This document shows, in pieces, positions 18,049-26,690 of a stretch of DNA of 64,000 nt (positions are counted from its first letter, which is position 1; each line of letters starts with the position of its first letter). The DNA lies in NCBI GenBank assembly GCA_012842685.1, contig DUSI01000036.1:26598-90597 (forward strand), given 5' to 3'. The position numbers and the translations under genes were made by a program. The notes below the pieces were generated by a model. The model was not told the origin of the DNA. It searched no databases and saw nothing but the letters and a program-made list of their open reading frames with translations. Source of the DNA: Candidatus Fermentithermobacillaceae bacterium (lineage in GTDB: Bacteria; Bacillota; Sulfobacillia; Fermentithermobacillales; Fermentithermobacillaceae).

Positions 18049-19605
18049 TCACCCCCGCGCCGCTTCTTCTACCTTAAGGCCCCGTTTTCCTCTGTAAGAG
18101 GGCATTCTCCGCCACCGCCAGCGCGGCGGGCCGCCCGCTTCAAGCATCTTCCTCAGCTCCGAGCCTGGCAGGCTTTCGCGCCTTATCAGCTCGTCGGCGA
18201 TCGCCTTCACCTGGGCGCGGTTCTTCTTCAGGATGGACGCCGTGCGGTCCTGGCACCGGTCCAGTATCTCCCTGGTGACCTTGGCCAGCGCTTCGGGCGA
18301 GGCGGTATCCCGGTCCACGACGCCCAGGGGCGACATCCCGTACGAGACGATCCTCTTCGCAAGGTCCAGCGCCCTCTGAAAGTCGTTTGACGCCGTGGTG
18401 CTCTTCGAGCCATAGTGCATCTCTTCGGCCCCGGCTCCGGCGATGAGGATGCAGATCTCCTCTTCTATGGCCTCCTTCGGGTAGACGTAGACGTCATCCT
18501 GGGGAGCATGACGGACGAAACCGAGGGCGTTCCCCCGCGGCGATACGGTTACCTGGGCCACCGAACCCGGCCTCAAGGTCTCCGAAACGACCGCGTGCCC
18601 TGCTTCGTGCACCGCAACCCTGCGGAGCTCTTCAGGTGAAGGCAGTCTCTCCAGCCTTTCACCCATGAGGACCTTGTCCAGTGCTTCCTCCAGGTCTCTT
18701 TGAGTTATGGCGTCGCTTCCCCTTCTGAGGGCCAATATGGCCGCCTCGTTGCACAGGCTTTCGAGGTGGGCTCCGGACAGGCCGAACGTCTCCCTGGCCA
18801 GGTCCTCTATGCTAACCTCGGGCGAGAGGGGTTTGTTCCTGAGGTGGAGGCTCAGGATCTCAGACCTTCCCTCTTTGTCCGGGAGGTCGACCCTCACGGT
18901 CCTGTCGAACCGCCCGGGGCGCAAGATGGCTGGGTCGAGCAGGTCGGGCCTGTTTGTAGCCCCGATCACCAAGACCCGCACTTCGTCTTCGAGCCTGAGG
19001 CCGTCCATCTCCACCAGGAGCTGGTTGAGGGTCTGGTCGTACTCGAGGTGCCCCACCTGGGCTCCGCGTCTTCCCGCGAGGACTTCAACCTCATCGATGA
19101 AGATGATGGCCGCCGTCTTCTTCTGGTCGCGGGCAAGTTTCCTCGCGCTTTCGAAGAGATTCCTCACCCTCTGGGCTCCGAGTCCGGCGTAGACCTCGAT
19201 GAACTCAGAACCCGAAGCCGATATGAACGCCGAATCAGTGTAGTGCGCTGCCGCCTTGGCCAGGAGCGTCTTGCCCGTGCCCGGAGGCCCAGCCAGGAGG
19301 ATCCCTTTGAGAGGTCTTATCCCCAGGCGCTTGGCCCTTTCATAATCCCTGAGGAACTGGAGGGCTTCCATGAGCTCCCGCTTGGCGACCCTTTGGCCGC
19401 CGACATCATCAAAGGTGATCCGCGAGCTGCCTCCTACGACCGCCCCCACCTTCTTGCGCCCGATGTCGCCAAGCTGACCCCGGGTTGCTACGAGGAAGTA
19501 GGTGAGGCCCAAGAGGAGGAGCCAGGGCAAGAGGTTATAGCCCCGAAGGGTCAAGAACGCTACTACCCCGACGGCAATGCCGGCCAAGACCTCGAACTTC
19601 TTCAT
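18049..19605 (-). CDS. FtsH-like AAA+ zinc metalloprotease, short N-terminus
   Basis: Membrane-bound ATP-dependent protease family. 518 residues: two closely spaced hydrophobic segments at the N-terminus (about 5-20 and 25-40) with almost no loop between them, AAA+ module with Walker A GPPGTGKT at 106-113, Walker B IIFIDEVEV, pore loop SEFIEVYAGLGA, arginine-finger region LRPGRFDR, then the peptidase with HEAGH at 333-337 and the third ligand in ASNDFQRA (about Asp408). All catalytic motifs are present. Unlike classical FtsH there is no extracytoplasmic domain between the two membrane segments. The upstream gene, overlapping by 4 bases, encodes a one-pass membrane protein with an outside domain, which could replace it in trans. 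Confidence 0.9.
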   Translation of the reverse strand: MKKFEVLAGIAVGVVAFLTLRGYNLLPWLLLLGLTYFLVATRGQLGDIGRKKVGAVVGGSSRITFDDVGGQRVAKRELMEALQFLRDYERAKRLGIRPLKGILLAGPPGTGKTLLAKAAAHYTDSAFISASGSEFIEVYAGLGAQRVRNLFESARKLARDQKKTAAIIFIDEVEVLAGRRGAQVGHLEYDQTLNQLLVEMDGLRLEDEVRVLVIGATNRPDLLDPAILRPGRFDRTVRVDLPDKEGRSEILSLHLRNKPLSPEVSIEDLARETFGLSGAHLESLCNEAAILALRRGSDAITQRDLEEALDKVLMGERLERLPSPEELRRVAVHEAGHAVVSETLRPGSVAQVTVSPRGNALGFVRHAPQDDVYVYPKEAIEEEICILIAGAGAEEMHYGSKSTTASNDFQRALDLAKRIVSYGMSPLGVVDRDTASPEALAKVTREILDRCQDRTASILKKNRAQVKAIADELIRRESLPGSELRKMLEAGGPPRWRWRRMPSYRGKRGLKVEEAARG

Positions 19606-20132
19606 ATCCCGGCCCCTCCTTTCTCAAGAATGCGGTCTACTATCCTGTAAAGATAGGCCCCTTCTTTGGCTATCTGGACGTAGATGCGGCGCGCGCCGAC
19701 GGAGATCTTGTACTCGCAGCCGGCTTCATCAAGCCTACTGGAAGATTCCCGGATCATCTCGCCGAAAGTTCCCCTCACGGAAGCCTCCTCGATGTAGTAG
19801 TGGATCGAGTGGTAGGCCTCCTCGAGGAAGGGCGTCGCCCCATCGGCTATCTCGATGCGGTAAGGGGCGGTGCCCAGGTGCTTGGCGGCGATCCTCTCGA
19901 GGTCGGCATAGGTCTTGGAGAGGTCCGGCACCTTCCTGAGGTCCACTCGTATAACCGCGACTGTCCCGTCCTTCTCCCAAGAGACGCCCGCCACATCGCT
20001 GTGGGCGACGAGCTCCGAGATGAGGGGTCTCTTTACCCCGACCTTCTCGTAGGAAGAGTAGGAGAGGCTGAGCACGGCCAGAGTGATGGCGGCCGCCACC
20101 GCCACATGGATCCATTTGAGCCCTCTCGGCAC
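19602..20132 (-). CDS. Hypothetical single-pass membrane protein, FtsH-like partner
   Basis: 176 residues, not assigned to a family. One transmembrane helix near the N-terminus (WIHVAVAAAITLAVLSLSY) is followed by about 140 residues predicted to lie outside the membrane. Segments such as DVAGVSWEKDGTVAVIRVDLRKV and CEYKISVGARRIYVQIAKEGAYLYRIVDRIL look like alpha/beta structure. Its stop overlaps the start of the FtsH-like protease by 4 bases (ATGA type), so the two are translated together. I infer an accessory or substrate-adaptor role for the protease. Confidence 0.8.
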   Translation of the reverse strand: MPRGLKWIHVAVAAAITLAVLSLSYSSYEKVGVKRPLISELVAHSDVAGVSWEKDGTVAVIRVDLRKVPDLSKTYADLERIAAKHLGTAPYRIEIADGATPFLEEAYHSIHYYIEEASVRGTFGEMIRESSSRLDEAGCEYKISVGARRIYVQIAKEGAYLYRIVDRILEKGGAGI

Positions 20133-20165
20133 CTTTAGCCCCTCCCCATCGTCAAAACGAATTGG

Positions 20166-20193
20166 AACCGGGCTTTCTGAGAAAAGCCCAGTT
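20166..20193 (-). other. 5' leader stem-loop of the FtsH-like operon
   Basis: AACCGGGCTTT (20166-20176) pairs with AAAGCCCAGTT (20183-20193) over 11 bp, including one G-U pair, around a 6-nt loop. It begins about a dozen bases after the predicted transcription start. The following UUCGUUUU is only weakly terminator-like; it could stabilise the 5' end or attenuate. Confidence 0.5.
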
Positions 20194-20202
20194 CAGAAAA
20201 TA

Positions 20203-20259
20203 GTTAACATAATTATATCAGGAGGGGACGGAGCGGTCCCATGGAAAACTATGGTTAAC
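20203..20259 (-). promoter_or_regulatory. Extended -10 promoter flanked by GTTAAC repeats
   Basis: Minus strand TGATATAAT (20212-20220) is a perfect extended -10; the -35 is weak (GGGACC). GTTAAC occurs at 20254-20259 and 20203-20208, both continuing into similar AT-rich sequence (GTTAACCATAGTTTTC and GTTAACTATTTTC), which suggests a direct-repeat operator around the promoter of the membrane protein/FtsH-like pair. Confidence 0.5.
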
Positions 20260-20264
20260 TCCTG

Positions 20265-21683
20265 CTAAACAGAGGTTTCCTTTCCGAAGAGGGTGAGGAT
20301 CCCGGAGTTTGTGACCCTGGTGCGCAGGACAGAGCCCTTGCAGCCGGCTGACGTCTTCACGTACGTCACGCCGTCTACTTCCGGTGCCTGGTGGGGCCCG
20401 CGACCGATCCAGTAACCGGGGCGCATAGAAGGCCTTTCGAGGAGCACCTCCACCTCTTTCCCCACCATCTCGGCCCCGCGTTCCGAGGCGAGGCGGAGCC
20501 CGTGCCGCCGGATAGCTTCGGCTCGCTCTCGGGCTTCGGTTTCAGGCACCTCACCGGGGAGGTCATAGGCAGGCGTACCTTCTTCCCTGGAGAACGGGAA
20601 TACTCCCACGCGGTGCGCCCGTATGGCTGATAGGAGCTCCATGGTCTCCAAGACGTCTTTCTCTGTCTCTCCCGGGAAACCGGTGATGATCGTGGTCCTC
20701 AGGTAGAGGTCTGGCACCGCGTCCCTCAGGAGTTCAACCGCCCTCAGGATTTTCTCTGGCCCGGGCCTCCCCATGAGCCTCAGGATCTTGGGAGAGCCGT
20801 GTTCGATCGGGAGGTCGATATACGGCACCACATTAGGAAGGGTCATGGCCTCGGCGAGCTCTTCATCTACACCGTCGGGCCTTACGTAGAGGAGCCTTAT
20901 CCACTTTACTCCGGGTACGGCGCTAAGCTTCGTAAGGAGCCTCGCGAGACACCTCTTCCCTATGAGGTCGAAGCCATAGTCGGAGAGGTCTTGCGCTATC
21001 AGGTTGAGCTCCTTTACCCCCAGGGAAACGAGGTGCCCCGCCTCGGCCAGTATCTCATCTTCGGGGCGCGACCTGAGCGGGCCCCTAATCGAAGGTATGG
21101 CGCAATAGGTGCATAGGTGGCGGCATCCCTCGGCCACCCTGAGGTACGCCCAGGGTTTCGTGAGGTACCGCCCGAACCGGTAAAGCCCTCCGCCGGGAGC
21201 TCCTCTGCCCGGTTCCCCTACGTAACGGATGCGGCCCTCCCGCGCTTGAGAAGGCCCATCCTTCTCGACTGCCTGAGGGGAGATGCGCCTTTCAAGCACT
21301 TCACCTACGATCCTCACAATATCCCTGGGGGCGGCTGTGCCGGCGACCCCAGAGATCTCGGGTATCTCCTTGAGAAGTTCATCGGGATACCTTTGGGAGA
21401 GGCAGCCCGTCACGATGACCGGGATGCGGCCTCCGGGCCTTTCCGAGGCCTCCAGAGCGTGGAAGATGCCTTCGATAGACTCTCTCTTGGCGTCTTCTAT
21501 GAAGCCGCAGGTGTGGACGATGAGCACGTCGGCGTCGTGAACATCGCCGGTCACTTCGTACCCTGCGGCGGTGAGCCTCTCTGCCATCTCTTCGGCATCA
21601 ACCTGGTTCTTGGCGCAGCCGTACACCGCGATTGAGCACTTTATCTTGTCTTTTCCTGTGGACGAAAGTCTCTCTGTTTCCAT
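20265..21683 (-). CDS. rimO: Ribosomal protein S12 methylthiotransferase RimO
   Basis: Radical SAM enzyme that adds a methylthio group to Asp89 of ribosomal protein uS12. About 472 residues: N-terminal UPF0004 domain with cluster ligands (YGCAKNQVDAEEM, VHTCGFIEDAKRESI, VTGCLSQRY), radical SAM motif CRHLCTYCAIPSIRG, and a C-terminal TRAM domain (VEVLLERPSMRPGYWIGRGPHQAPEVDGVTYV). The phrase KNQVDAEEM and the TRAM form point to RimO rather than MiaB. The long reading frame begins at a TTG (21737) inside a strong hairpin, so I take ATG 21683 (METERLSS) as start, although its SD is weak. Confidence 0.93.
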   Translation of the reverse strand: METERLSSTGKDKIKCSIAVYGCAKNQVDAEEMAERLTAAGYEVTGDVHDADVLIVHTCGFIEDAKRESIEGIFHALEASERPGGRIPVIVTGCLSQRYPDELLKEIPEISGVAGTAAPRDIVRIVGEVLERRISPQAVEKDGPSQAREGRIRYVGEPGRGAPGGGLYRFGRYLTKPWAYLRVAEGCRHLCTYCAIPSIRGPLRSRPEDEILAEAGHLVSLGVKELNLIAQDLSDYGFDLIGKRCLARLLTKLSAVPGVKWIRLLYVRPDGVDEELAEAMTLPNVVPYIDLPIEHGSPKILRLMGRPGPEKILRAVELLRDAVPDLYLRTTIITGFPGETEKDVLETMELLSAIRAHRVGVFPFSREEGTPAYDLPGEVPETEARERAEAIRRHGLRLASERGAEMVGKEVEVLLERPSMRPGYWIGRGPHQAPEVDGVTYVKTSAGCKGSVLRTRVTNSGILTLFGKETSV

Positions 21684-21701
21684 AGCGTCTATCTTAATCG
21701 A

Positions 21702-21735
21702 GGAAGGCGCCGGGCTACAAGCCCGGTCGCCTTCC
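21702..21735 (-). terminator. Strong hairpin between amidase and rimO
   Basis: GGAAGGCGCCGGGCT and AGCCCGG-T-CGCCTTCC pair over 15 bp with a single bulged base and an ACA loop. It follows the amidase stop by 33 bases and precedes rimO. There is no U-run, so it may be a weak terminator or an mRNA-stabilising hairpin. Confidence 0.6.
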
Positions 21736-21768
21736 AAAGGTTCTTGATGTCTCTCAGATATGTACGTT

Positions 21769-22683
21769 CTAGCGACCGAAGTAAGCTACGATCCCCGCGG
21801 CTATGCCCTGCGCCACCTTATCCTGGAACGACCCGAGCCTGAGGGACAGGACGTCGTTCCTATTGGTCATGAAGCCCACCTCGATCAGGGCGGCGGGCAT
21901 GTAGGTCCTGTTCAGCACGTAGTACGGGCCTTGCTGGACGTCTATCATCTTAAGGCCCGAGGACGCGTTCACCGCCCAGGCGATCTTTGAAGCCAGCGCA
22001 TAGGATTCGCTCGAGCCCCGCCTGTAGAACCCCATCACTCCCGAGACTCCCGGATCCTGGGGATAGGCGTTTATGTGGATGCTTACGAAGATGTCCGCCC
22101 CGTTTGAGTTGGCAATGGAGGCCCTGGCCAGGAGGTCATCCACGGGGTAGCCCCAATCGCTGCCGGGAGGGTAATCGCCGTAGCGCGTCAAGACCACGGT
22201 CGCGCCCATCTCTTCCAGGAACCTTCTGGTCTTGAGCGCGATGCCAAGGGTGAAGTCTTTCTCCTTGTCTCCCCAAGGCGAGATGGCCCCGGGCTCAGAC
22301 CCGCCGTGGCCCGCGTCCAAGACTATGAGCCTTCCCCGCAAGGGGCCTGTCTTGCCGCGGCTTACCTCTCCCACCCGTTCCAGTGCAGCCCACGTCAGGG
22401 GCCCCACTATCCCGTCGGGCACGAGGCCGGAAGCAGACTGGAAAGCCCTTACCGCCTTGTCGGTAAGTGGACCGAAGATGCCGTCTACACGTCCCGTGTA
22501 GTAGCCTAGGCCCGAGAGGATTTCCTGGACGATCGCTACGCTTTCTCCTGTGGAACCCGCGCGGAGGAACGGGCCAGCCTGGGCTCGAATAGGTACCAGG
22601 ATCGCGAAGCACATGGAGGCGAGGAGGAACACTGAGGCAGCTCTTGCCGTTTTGAACCATAACTGCCGTCTTTGTGCTTCCAT
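21769..22683 (-). CDS. N-acetylmuramoyl-L-alanine amidase with peptidoglycan-binding domain
   Basis: Secreted zinc amidase that cleaves the bond between MurNAc and the stem peptide. 304 residues: signal peptide (basic start then ASVFLLASMCFAILVPIRAQAG), PG_binding_1 domain (about 42-100, VAIVQEILSGLGYYTGRVDGIFGPLTDKAVRAFQ), and Amidase_3 catalytic domain with IVLDAGHGGSEPGA, VLTRYGD, DIFVSIHINA and ALIEVGFMTN. ATG 22683 is used because AGAAGG lies 8 bases upstream; GTG 22692 is adjacent to that SD. Similar enzymes act in cell separation, spore formation or mother-cell lysis; which applies here is unknown. Confidence 0.94.
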   Translation of the reverse strand: MEAQRRQLWFKTARAASVFLLASMCFAILVPIRAQAGPFLRAGSTGESVAIVQEILSGLGYYTGRVDGIFGPLTDKAVRAFQSASGLVPDGIVGPLTWAALERVGEVSRGKTGPLRGRLIVLDAGHGGSEPGAISPWGDKEKDFTLGIALKTRRFLEEMGATVVLTRYGDYPPGSDWGYPVDDLLARASIANSNGADIFVSIHINAYPQDPGVSGVMGFYRRGSSESYALASKIAWAVNASSGLKMIDVQQGPYYVLNRTYMPAALIEVGFMTNRNDVLSLRLGSFQDKVAQGIAAGIVAYFGR

Positions 22684-22899
22684 GCCTTTCACCTTCTTCT
22701 AGTGTTAATTGGTGGGGCATGTCCGTATAGTACCGAATCCCGCTTTCACCAGGCACCTCCCTTGAGGCGCCCTGGAAGGTGGCCTTGAGACGGGTAAGGG
22801 CGGTTTTCTAGACGCGGCTCTTCGTGGAGCATGTTTTCGGGGGATTTCCAGGGATCTCCTGTGAATGGGATAAGAAGGGAGGCGCATCTCCAGGAGGCC

Positions 22900-25176
22900 A
22901 TGAAAAGAGATGTCTTATCAGTTCTCGAAGACCTGAGGGCCGATCCCAGGTTCCTCTCTGGGATAACGGCCTGGCACAGGATCCCGGCGAGAGAGGGCCA
23001 GTACGCGCCCCTCCCTGAAGACATACACCCAAAGCTTAAGGAAGCCCTCGCTTCCAAGGGCATAAGCCGCCTCTACACGCACCAGCGTGAGGCCTATGAC
23101 CTCATACGGGCAGGGAAAAACGTGTGCGTTGTGACGCCCACGGCCTCGGGGAAGACGCTCTGCTACAACCTCCCCGTGCTCGATACGGTGCTCAAAGATC
23201 CCGAGTCCAGGGCGCTCTACATATTCCCGACGAAAGCCCTGGCCCAAGACCAGCTGGCGGAGCTTCAGGACCTCAAGAAGAAGGGCGGTTTCGCGCTGGA
23301 AAGCTTCACTTTTGACGGGGACACGCCTCCCTCGAAGAGAAGGCTCGCGAAAGAAGTGGGCCAGATAATAATCACCAACCCGGATATGCTCCACCAGGCA
23401 ATCCTCCCGCACCACCCCACTTGGGTGAAGCTCTTTTCCGGCCTCAGGTACGTCATCGTAGATGAGATGCACGGATACCGCGGGGTTTTCGGGAGCCACG
23501 TCACCAACGTCCTGAGGCGCCTGGTGCGGCTCGCCAGGTTCTACGGAGCGAGTCCCCAGTTCATCATGGCTTCGGCCACCATCGCGAACCCGGGGGAGCT
23601 GGCGGAGGCGATGGTGGGAGCACCCTGCGAGGTAGTAGATAAGAACGGCGCCCCGTCCAGCGAGAAAATACTCGTGTTCTGGAACCCGCCGGCCCTCACT
23701 CCGGACGGTTCCGTGAGGCAGTCTGCCATCGACGCGGCATCCAAGATAGCGTCCAAGTTTATCGCGGCCGGCGTCCAGACGATAGTCTTCGCCCGGTCAA
23801 GGATAGCGGTAGAGCTCTTGGTCCAGTACCTGAGGGACTCCTACAGGGAGCGCTTCCAGAAGGACAGGATAAGGGGGTACAGAGGGGGCTACCTGCCCAA
23901 TGAGCGAAGGGAGATCGAGAAAGGGCTCCGCGAAGGGGAGATCATCGGCGTTGCAGCCACGAACGCCCTCGAGCTCGGGATCGATATAGGGAGCCTCGAT
24001 TGCGCGGTGCTGGCGGGTTACCCCGGCACCATTGCCAGCACGTGGCAGCAAGCAGGCAGGGCCGGCAGGCGGTCGGGCGTGGCGGCAGCGATCCTTGTCG
24101 CCGGACCAGGGCCTCTCGACCAGTTCATCGTCAGAAACCCGGATTACTTCTTCGGCCAGAGCGCCGAATACGCGCTCATAAACCCCGACAACCCGTATAT
24201 CCTTGGCGAACACGTGAAGTGCGCGGCCTACGAGCTCCCCTTCAGAGACTCTGAGGAAGGGAGGCTCTTCGCGGAAAGGGACGTATCGGCCTACCTGGAG
24301 CAGCTCAAAGACCAGGGCATACTCAACCATTCGGGTGGGAGGTGGCACTGGTCTTCCGACTCCTTCCCGGCAGCCGGAGTGAGTCTCCGTTCAGCCTCCA
24401 CCGATAACTTCGTGGTCATAGACGAAACAGACGGTGGCGCCGAGGTGATCGGGGAAGTCGACTGGTTCGCGGCTCCCATGCTCATCCACGAACAGGCCAT
24501 CTACATGCACCAGGGGCAGCAGTACCACGTGAACAGGCTGGATTACGACGCCAAGAAGGCGTACGTTAAGAAGGTGAAGGTTGATTACTACACCGACGCC
24601 AACCTGGCAGTGGGAATAAGGGTCATGACGGTAGACAAAGAAGACGACGAAGGGTTCTTCCGCCCGAAGTTCGGCGAGGTTTCGGTAACTGCCCTGGCCA
24701 CCATATACAAGAAAGTAAAAATGTACACCAACGAGAACGTAGGATGGGGCCAGATAGCCATCCCCGAGATGAACCTGCACACGCAGGGTATGTGGTTTAC
24801 CCTTCCCGGACACGTCGTCTCCTCGATGAACCCGAGGCTCGTGGGAGGGGTTCTCTCAGGCCTCGCCAACGTGATCCTCAATATAGCGCCGCTTTTCCTT
24901 ATGTGCGACAAAAACGACCTGGGGGTGGCGGTGGAAGTCCGTTCCCCCCACGACGGGAAGCCGACAGTGTACATGTACGACTCGTACCCTGGGGGAGTCG
25001 GGCTTTCGGAGAAGGCCTATTCCCTGCTTCCCCACATCCTCAAGGCGGGGCTCGAGCTGATAAGCGCCTGCGACTGCCTGGATGGCTGTCCGGGGTGCGT
25101 CGGACCGCCCGGAGAGGCGGGCGAAGGTGTGAAGGGCCTCTGCCTCAGAGTCCTGAAAGAAGGCCTCGGGGTATAG
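22900..25176 (+). CDS. mrfA: DEAD/DEAH-box helicase MrfA (YprA-like, DUF1998)
   Basis: Superfamily 2 DNA helicase; with MrfB it repairs mitomycin-type DNA damage in Bacillus independently of UvrABC. About 758 residues: Q-motif area RLYTHQREAYDLI, Walker A TPTASGKT, DEMH box (VIVDEMHGYRG), MASATI, helicase C-domain with TNALELGIDIGSLD and QAGRAGRR, and a C-terminal DUF1998 region with the four-cysteine metal site CDCLDGCPGC. The start is placed at ATG 22900 (MKRDVLSVLEDL), where homology to MrfA begins; the AGGAGG there is unusually close (2 bases). In-frame ATG 22831 and GTG 22861 are alternatives. mrfB follows 3 bases later. Confidence 0.93.
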   Translation: MKRDVLSVLEDLRADPRFLSGITAWHRIPAREGQYAPLPEDIHPKLKEALASKGISRLYTHQREAYDLIRAGKNVCVVTPTASGKTLCYNLPVLDTVLKDPESRALYIFPTKALAQDQLAELQDLKKKGGFALESFTFDGDTPPSKRRLAKEVGQIIITNPDMLHQAILPHHPTWVKLFSGLRYVIVDEMHGYRGVFGSHVTNVLRRLVRLARFYGASPQFIMASATIANPGELAEAMVGAPCEVVDKNGAPSSEKILVFWNPPALTPDGSVRQSAIDAASKIASKFIAAGVQTIVFARSRIAVELLVQYLRDSYRERFQKDRIRGYRGGYLPNERREIEKGLREGEIIGVAATNALELGIDIGSLDCAVLAGYPGTIASTWQQAGRAGRRSGVAAAILVAGPGPLDQFIVRNPDYFFGQSAEYALINPDNPYILGEHVKCAAYELPFRDSEEGRLFAERDVSAYLEQLKDQGILNHSGGRWHWSSDSFPAAGVSLRSASTDNFVVIDETDGGAEVIGEVDWFAAPMLIHEQAIYMHQGQQYHVNRLDYDAKKAYVKKVKVDYYTDANLAVGIRVMTVDKEDDEGFFRPKFGEVSVTALATIYKKVKMYTNENVGWGQIAIPEMNLHTQGMWFTLPGHVVSSMNPRLVGGVLSGLANVILNIAPLFLMCDKNDLGVAVEVRSPHDGKPTVYMYDSYPGGVGLSEKAYSLLPHILKAGLELISACDCLDGCPGCVGPPGEAGEGVKGLCLRVLKEGLGV

Positions 25177-25179
25177 GGC

Positions 25180-26556
25180 TTGCGGAAAAAGGCAATAGTG
25201 GCGTGGGTGGAGTGTGCCTTGCCTGACAAAGAAGTCCTGGAACGGCTCAGGAAGATGATAAGGGAACTGGAGTCCAGGGCGGCGGTTTTCCCTTCCGGAC
25301 AGCAGCCCGCTCACGGGTTTGTCTCTGCCCGGGGAGGGCCACCACCCCTTCCCGGTCCGTTTTGTCCGGCACCGCCCGTGCCGGCTGCCGGAGGGGAAAG
25401 CGTACTTCCACGGGCACAGGCCTCCCGCAGGGATCCTCTTCCTCTCTCGAGCGCGGTGACCGAAGGGGACGGCTATTCGGTGATGAGGACCGTCTATGGA
25501 GAGGGTGCCTTTCCGGAGCTCTACATGCCGTCTGCCGGGTCCCTGGAGGGTTTCCGCGCCCTGGAGCCGTCCCTGGCTTCCCTTGAAGGCTGGGTCTACC
25601 TTGACATAGAGACGACGGGGCTGATTGGTGCGGGTACAATAGCGTTCCTCGTCGGATTGGGCCGGTGGACGGACGAAGGCTTTGCCGTGGAGCAGTACCT
25701 CCTCACTTCCAGGCAGGGCGAAGAGGCAATGCTGGACTCGCTGGCTGGTGCCCTCATGGGAAAGAGCGTCCTGGTCACCTACAACGGCAAGGCGTTCGAC
25801 GTCCCGGTGCTCCAGTCCAGGTACATCTTGGCCGGTATGAGGTGCCCCTTCCCCCTAAAGGCTCACCTCGATTTCCTCTCCATCACCAAAGCCCTTGGAC
25901 GAAGGGCCCCCTACGGGCAGAGCCTGAAGGAGGCGGTCAGGAGGTTTACCGGATACACACGGGAATCGGACATACCCGGAAACATGATCCCCGCCCTTTA
26001 CTTCATCTACGAGAAAGAAGGCGACCTCTCGGTGCTTTCCCCCGTCCTCAAGCACAACTTCCTGGACGTTGTGAATATGGCGTGCCTCGCCTACGTGTTC
26101 GGAGAGATACTCACCGCCGGTCCTGCTTCGGGCGACCCGGAAGCTTTGTCGGGGGCAGGAAAGCTTCACCTAAGGCGCGGGAACCTTGAGATGGCCAGGC
26201 GCTGTCTGGAGACGGCGGGATCCTGTGCCCCCGAATGGCGCAGGATGAAGGGAGATGCTGAAGCGTCGCGGCTCAGGCTCCTGGCCAAGGTGTTAAGGAG
26301 GCAGGGAGACTGGGAAAGGGCCATCGATGCTCTCGAGACGCTGCTCTCTCTTGGTCCCGCCAAGGACGAGGATTACCTCTTTCTCGCCAGGTGCTACGAG
26401 CTCGGGCGGGGCGATCTGGACAAAGCCATGGAAATCGTGTCTTCGGCGCTGGAAAGGTACGCCGGAGGAACCGGCGAGGTCCCTGAGAGCCTTCTGAAGC
26501 GCAAGCGAAGGCTTCTCAAAGCCATATCCCAGCGCGGGCGGGTCCGGGAAGCCTAG
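25180..26556 (+). CDS. mrfB: MrfB-like exonuclease (YprB RNase H-like)
   Basis: DnaQ/RNase H-like metal-dependent exonuclease that works with MrfA. 458 residues: a poorly conserved Pro-rich N-terminal stretch (about 45-90), a DEDD-type domain from about 140 with WVYLDIETTGL, VTYNGKAFDVPVL, HLDFLSITKALGRR and KHNFLDVVNMACL, and a C-terminal TPR-like tail (GAGKLHLRRGNLEMARRCLETAG, then WERAIDALETLLSLGPA). It begins with TTG directly after mrfA, so the two are an operon. The Pro/Gly-rich linker is longer than I expect for this family. Confidence 0.9.
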   Translation: MRKKAIVAWVECALPDKEVLERLRKMIRELESRAAVFPSGQQPAHGFVSARGGPPPLPGPFCPAPPVPAAGGESVLPRAQASRRDPLPLSSAVTEGDGYSVMRTVYGEGAFPELYMPSAGSLEGFRALEPSLASLEGWVYLDIETTGLIGAGTIAFLVGLGRWTDEGFAVEQYLLTSRQGEEAMLDSLAGALMGKSVLVTYNGKAFDVPVLQSRYILAGMRCPFPLKAHLDFLSITKALGRRAPYGQSLKEAVRRFTGYTRESDIPGNMIPALYFIYEKEGDLSVLSPVLKHNFLDVVNMACLAYVFGEILTAGPASGDPEALSGAGKLHLRRGNLEMARRCLETAGSCAPEWRRMKGDAEASRLRLLAKVLRRQGDWERAIDALETLLSLGPAKDEDYLFLARCYELGRGDLDKAMEIVSSALERYAGGTGEVPESLLKRKRRLLKAISQRGRVREA

Positions 26557-26690
26557 TCCCACGCCTCGTTATACCCTCCCTCGCGCCCGAATAAGTATTA
26601 GTTAACCGGGCAAGGGCTCTTCTCACGTTCTCCGTTCAAACTCGCTGCGTGTAGAGGCCTTGCTTTTTCCCCGAGGAGGGCTGGGCACAG

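Noticed and set aside
21684..21737. TTG start of rimO at 21737
   Set aside because: The TTG is part of a strong hairpin and lacks an SD; ATG 21683 is better.
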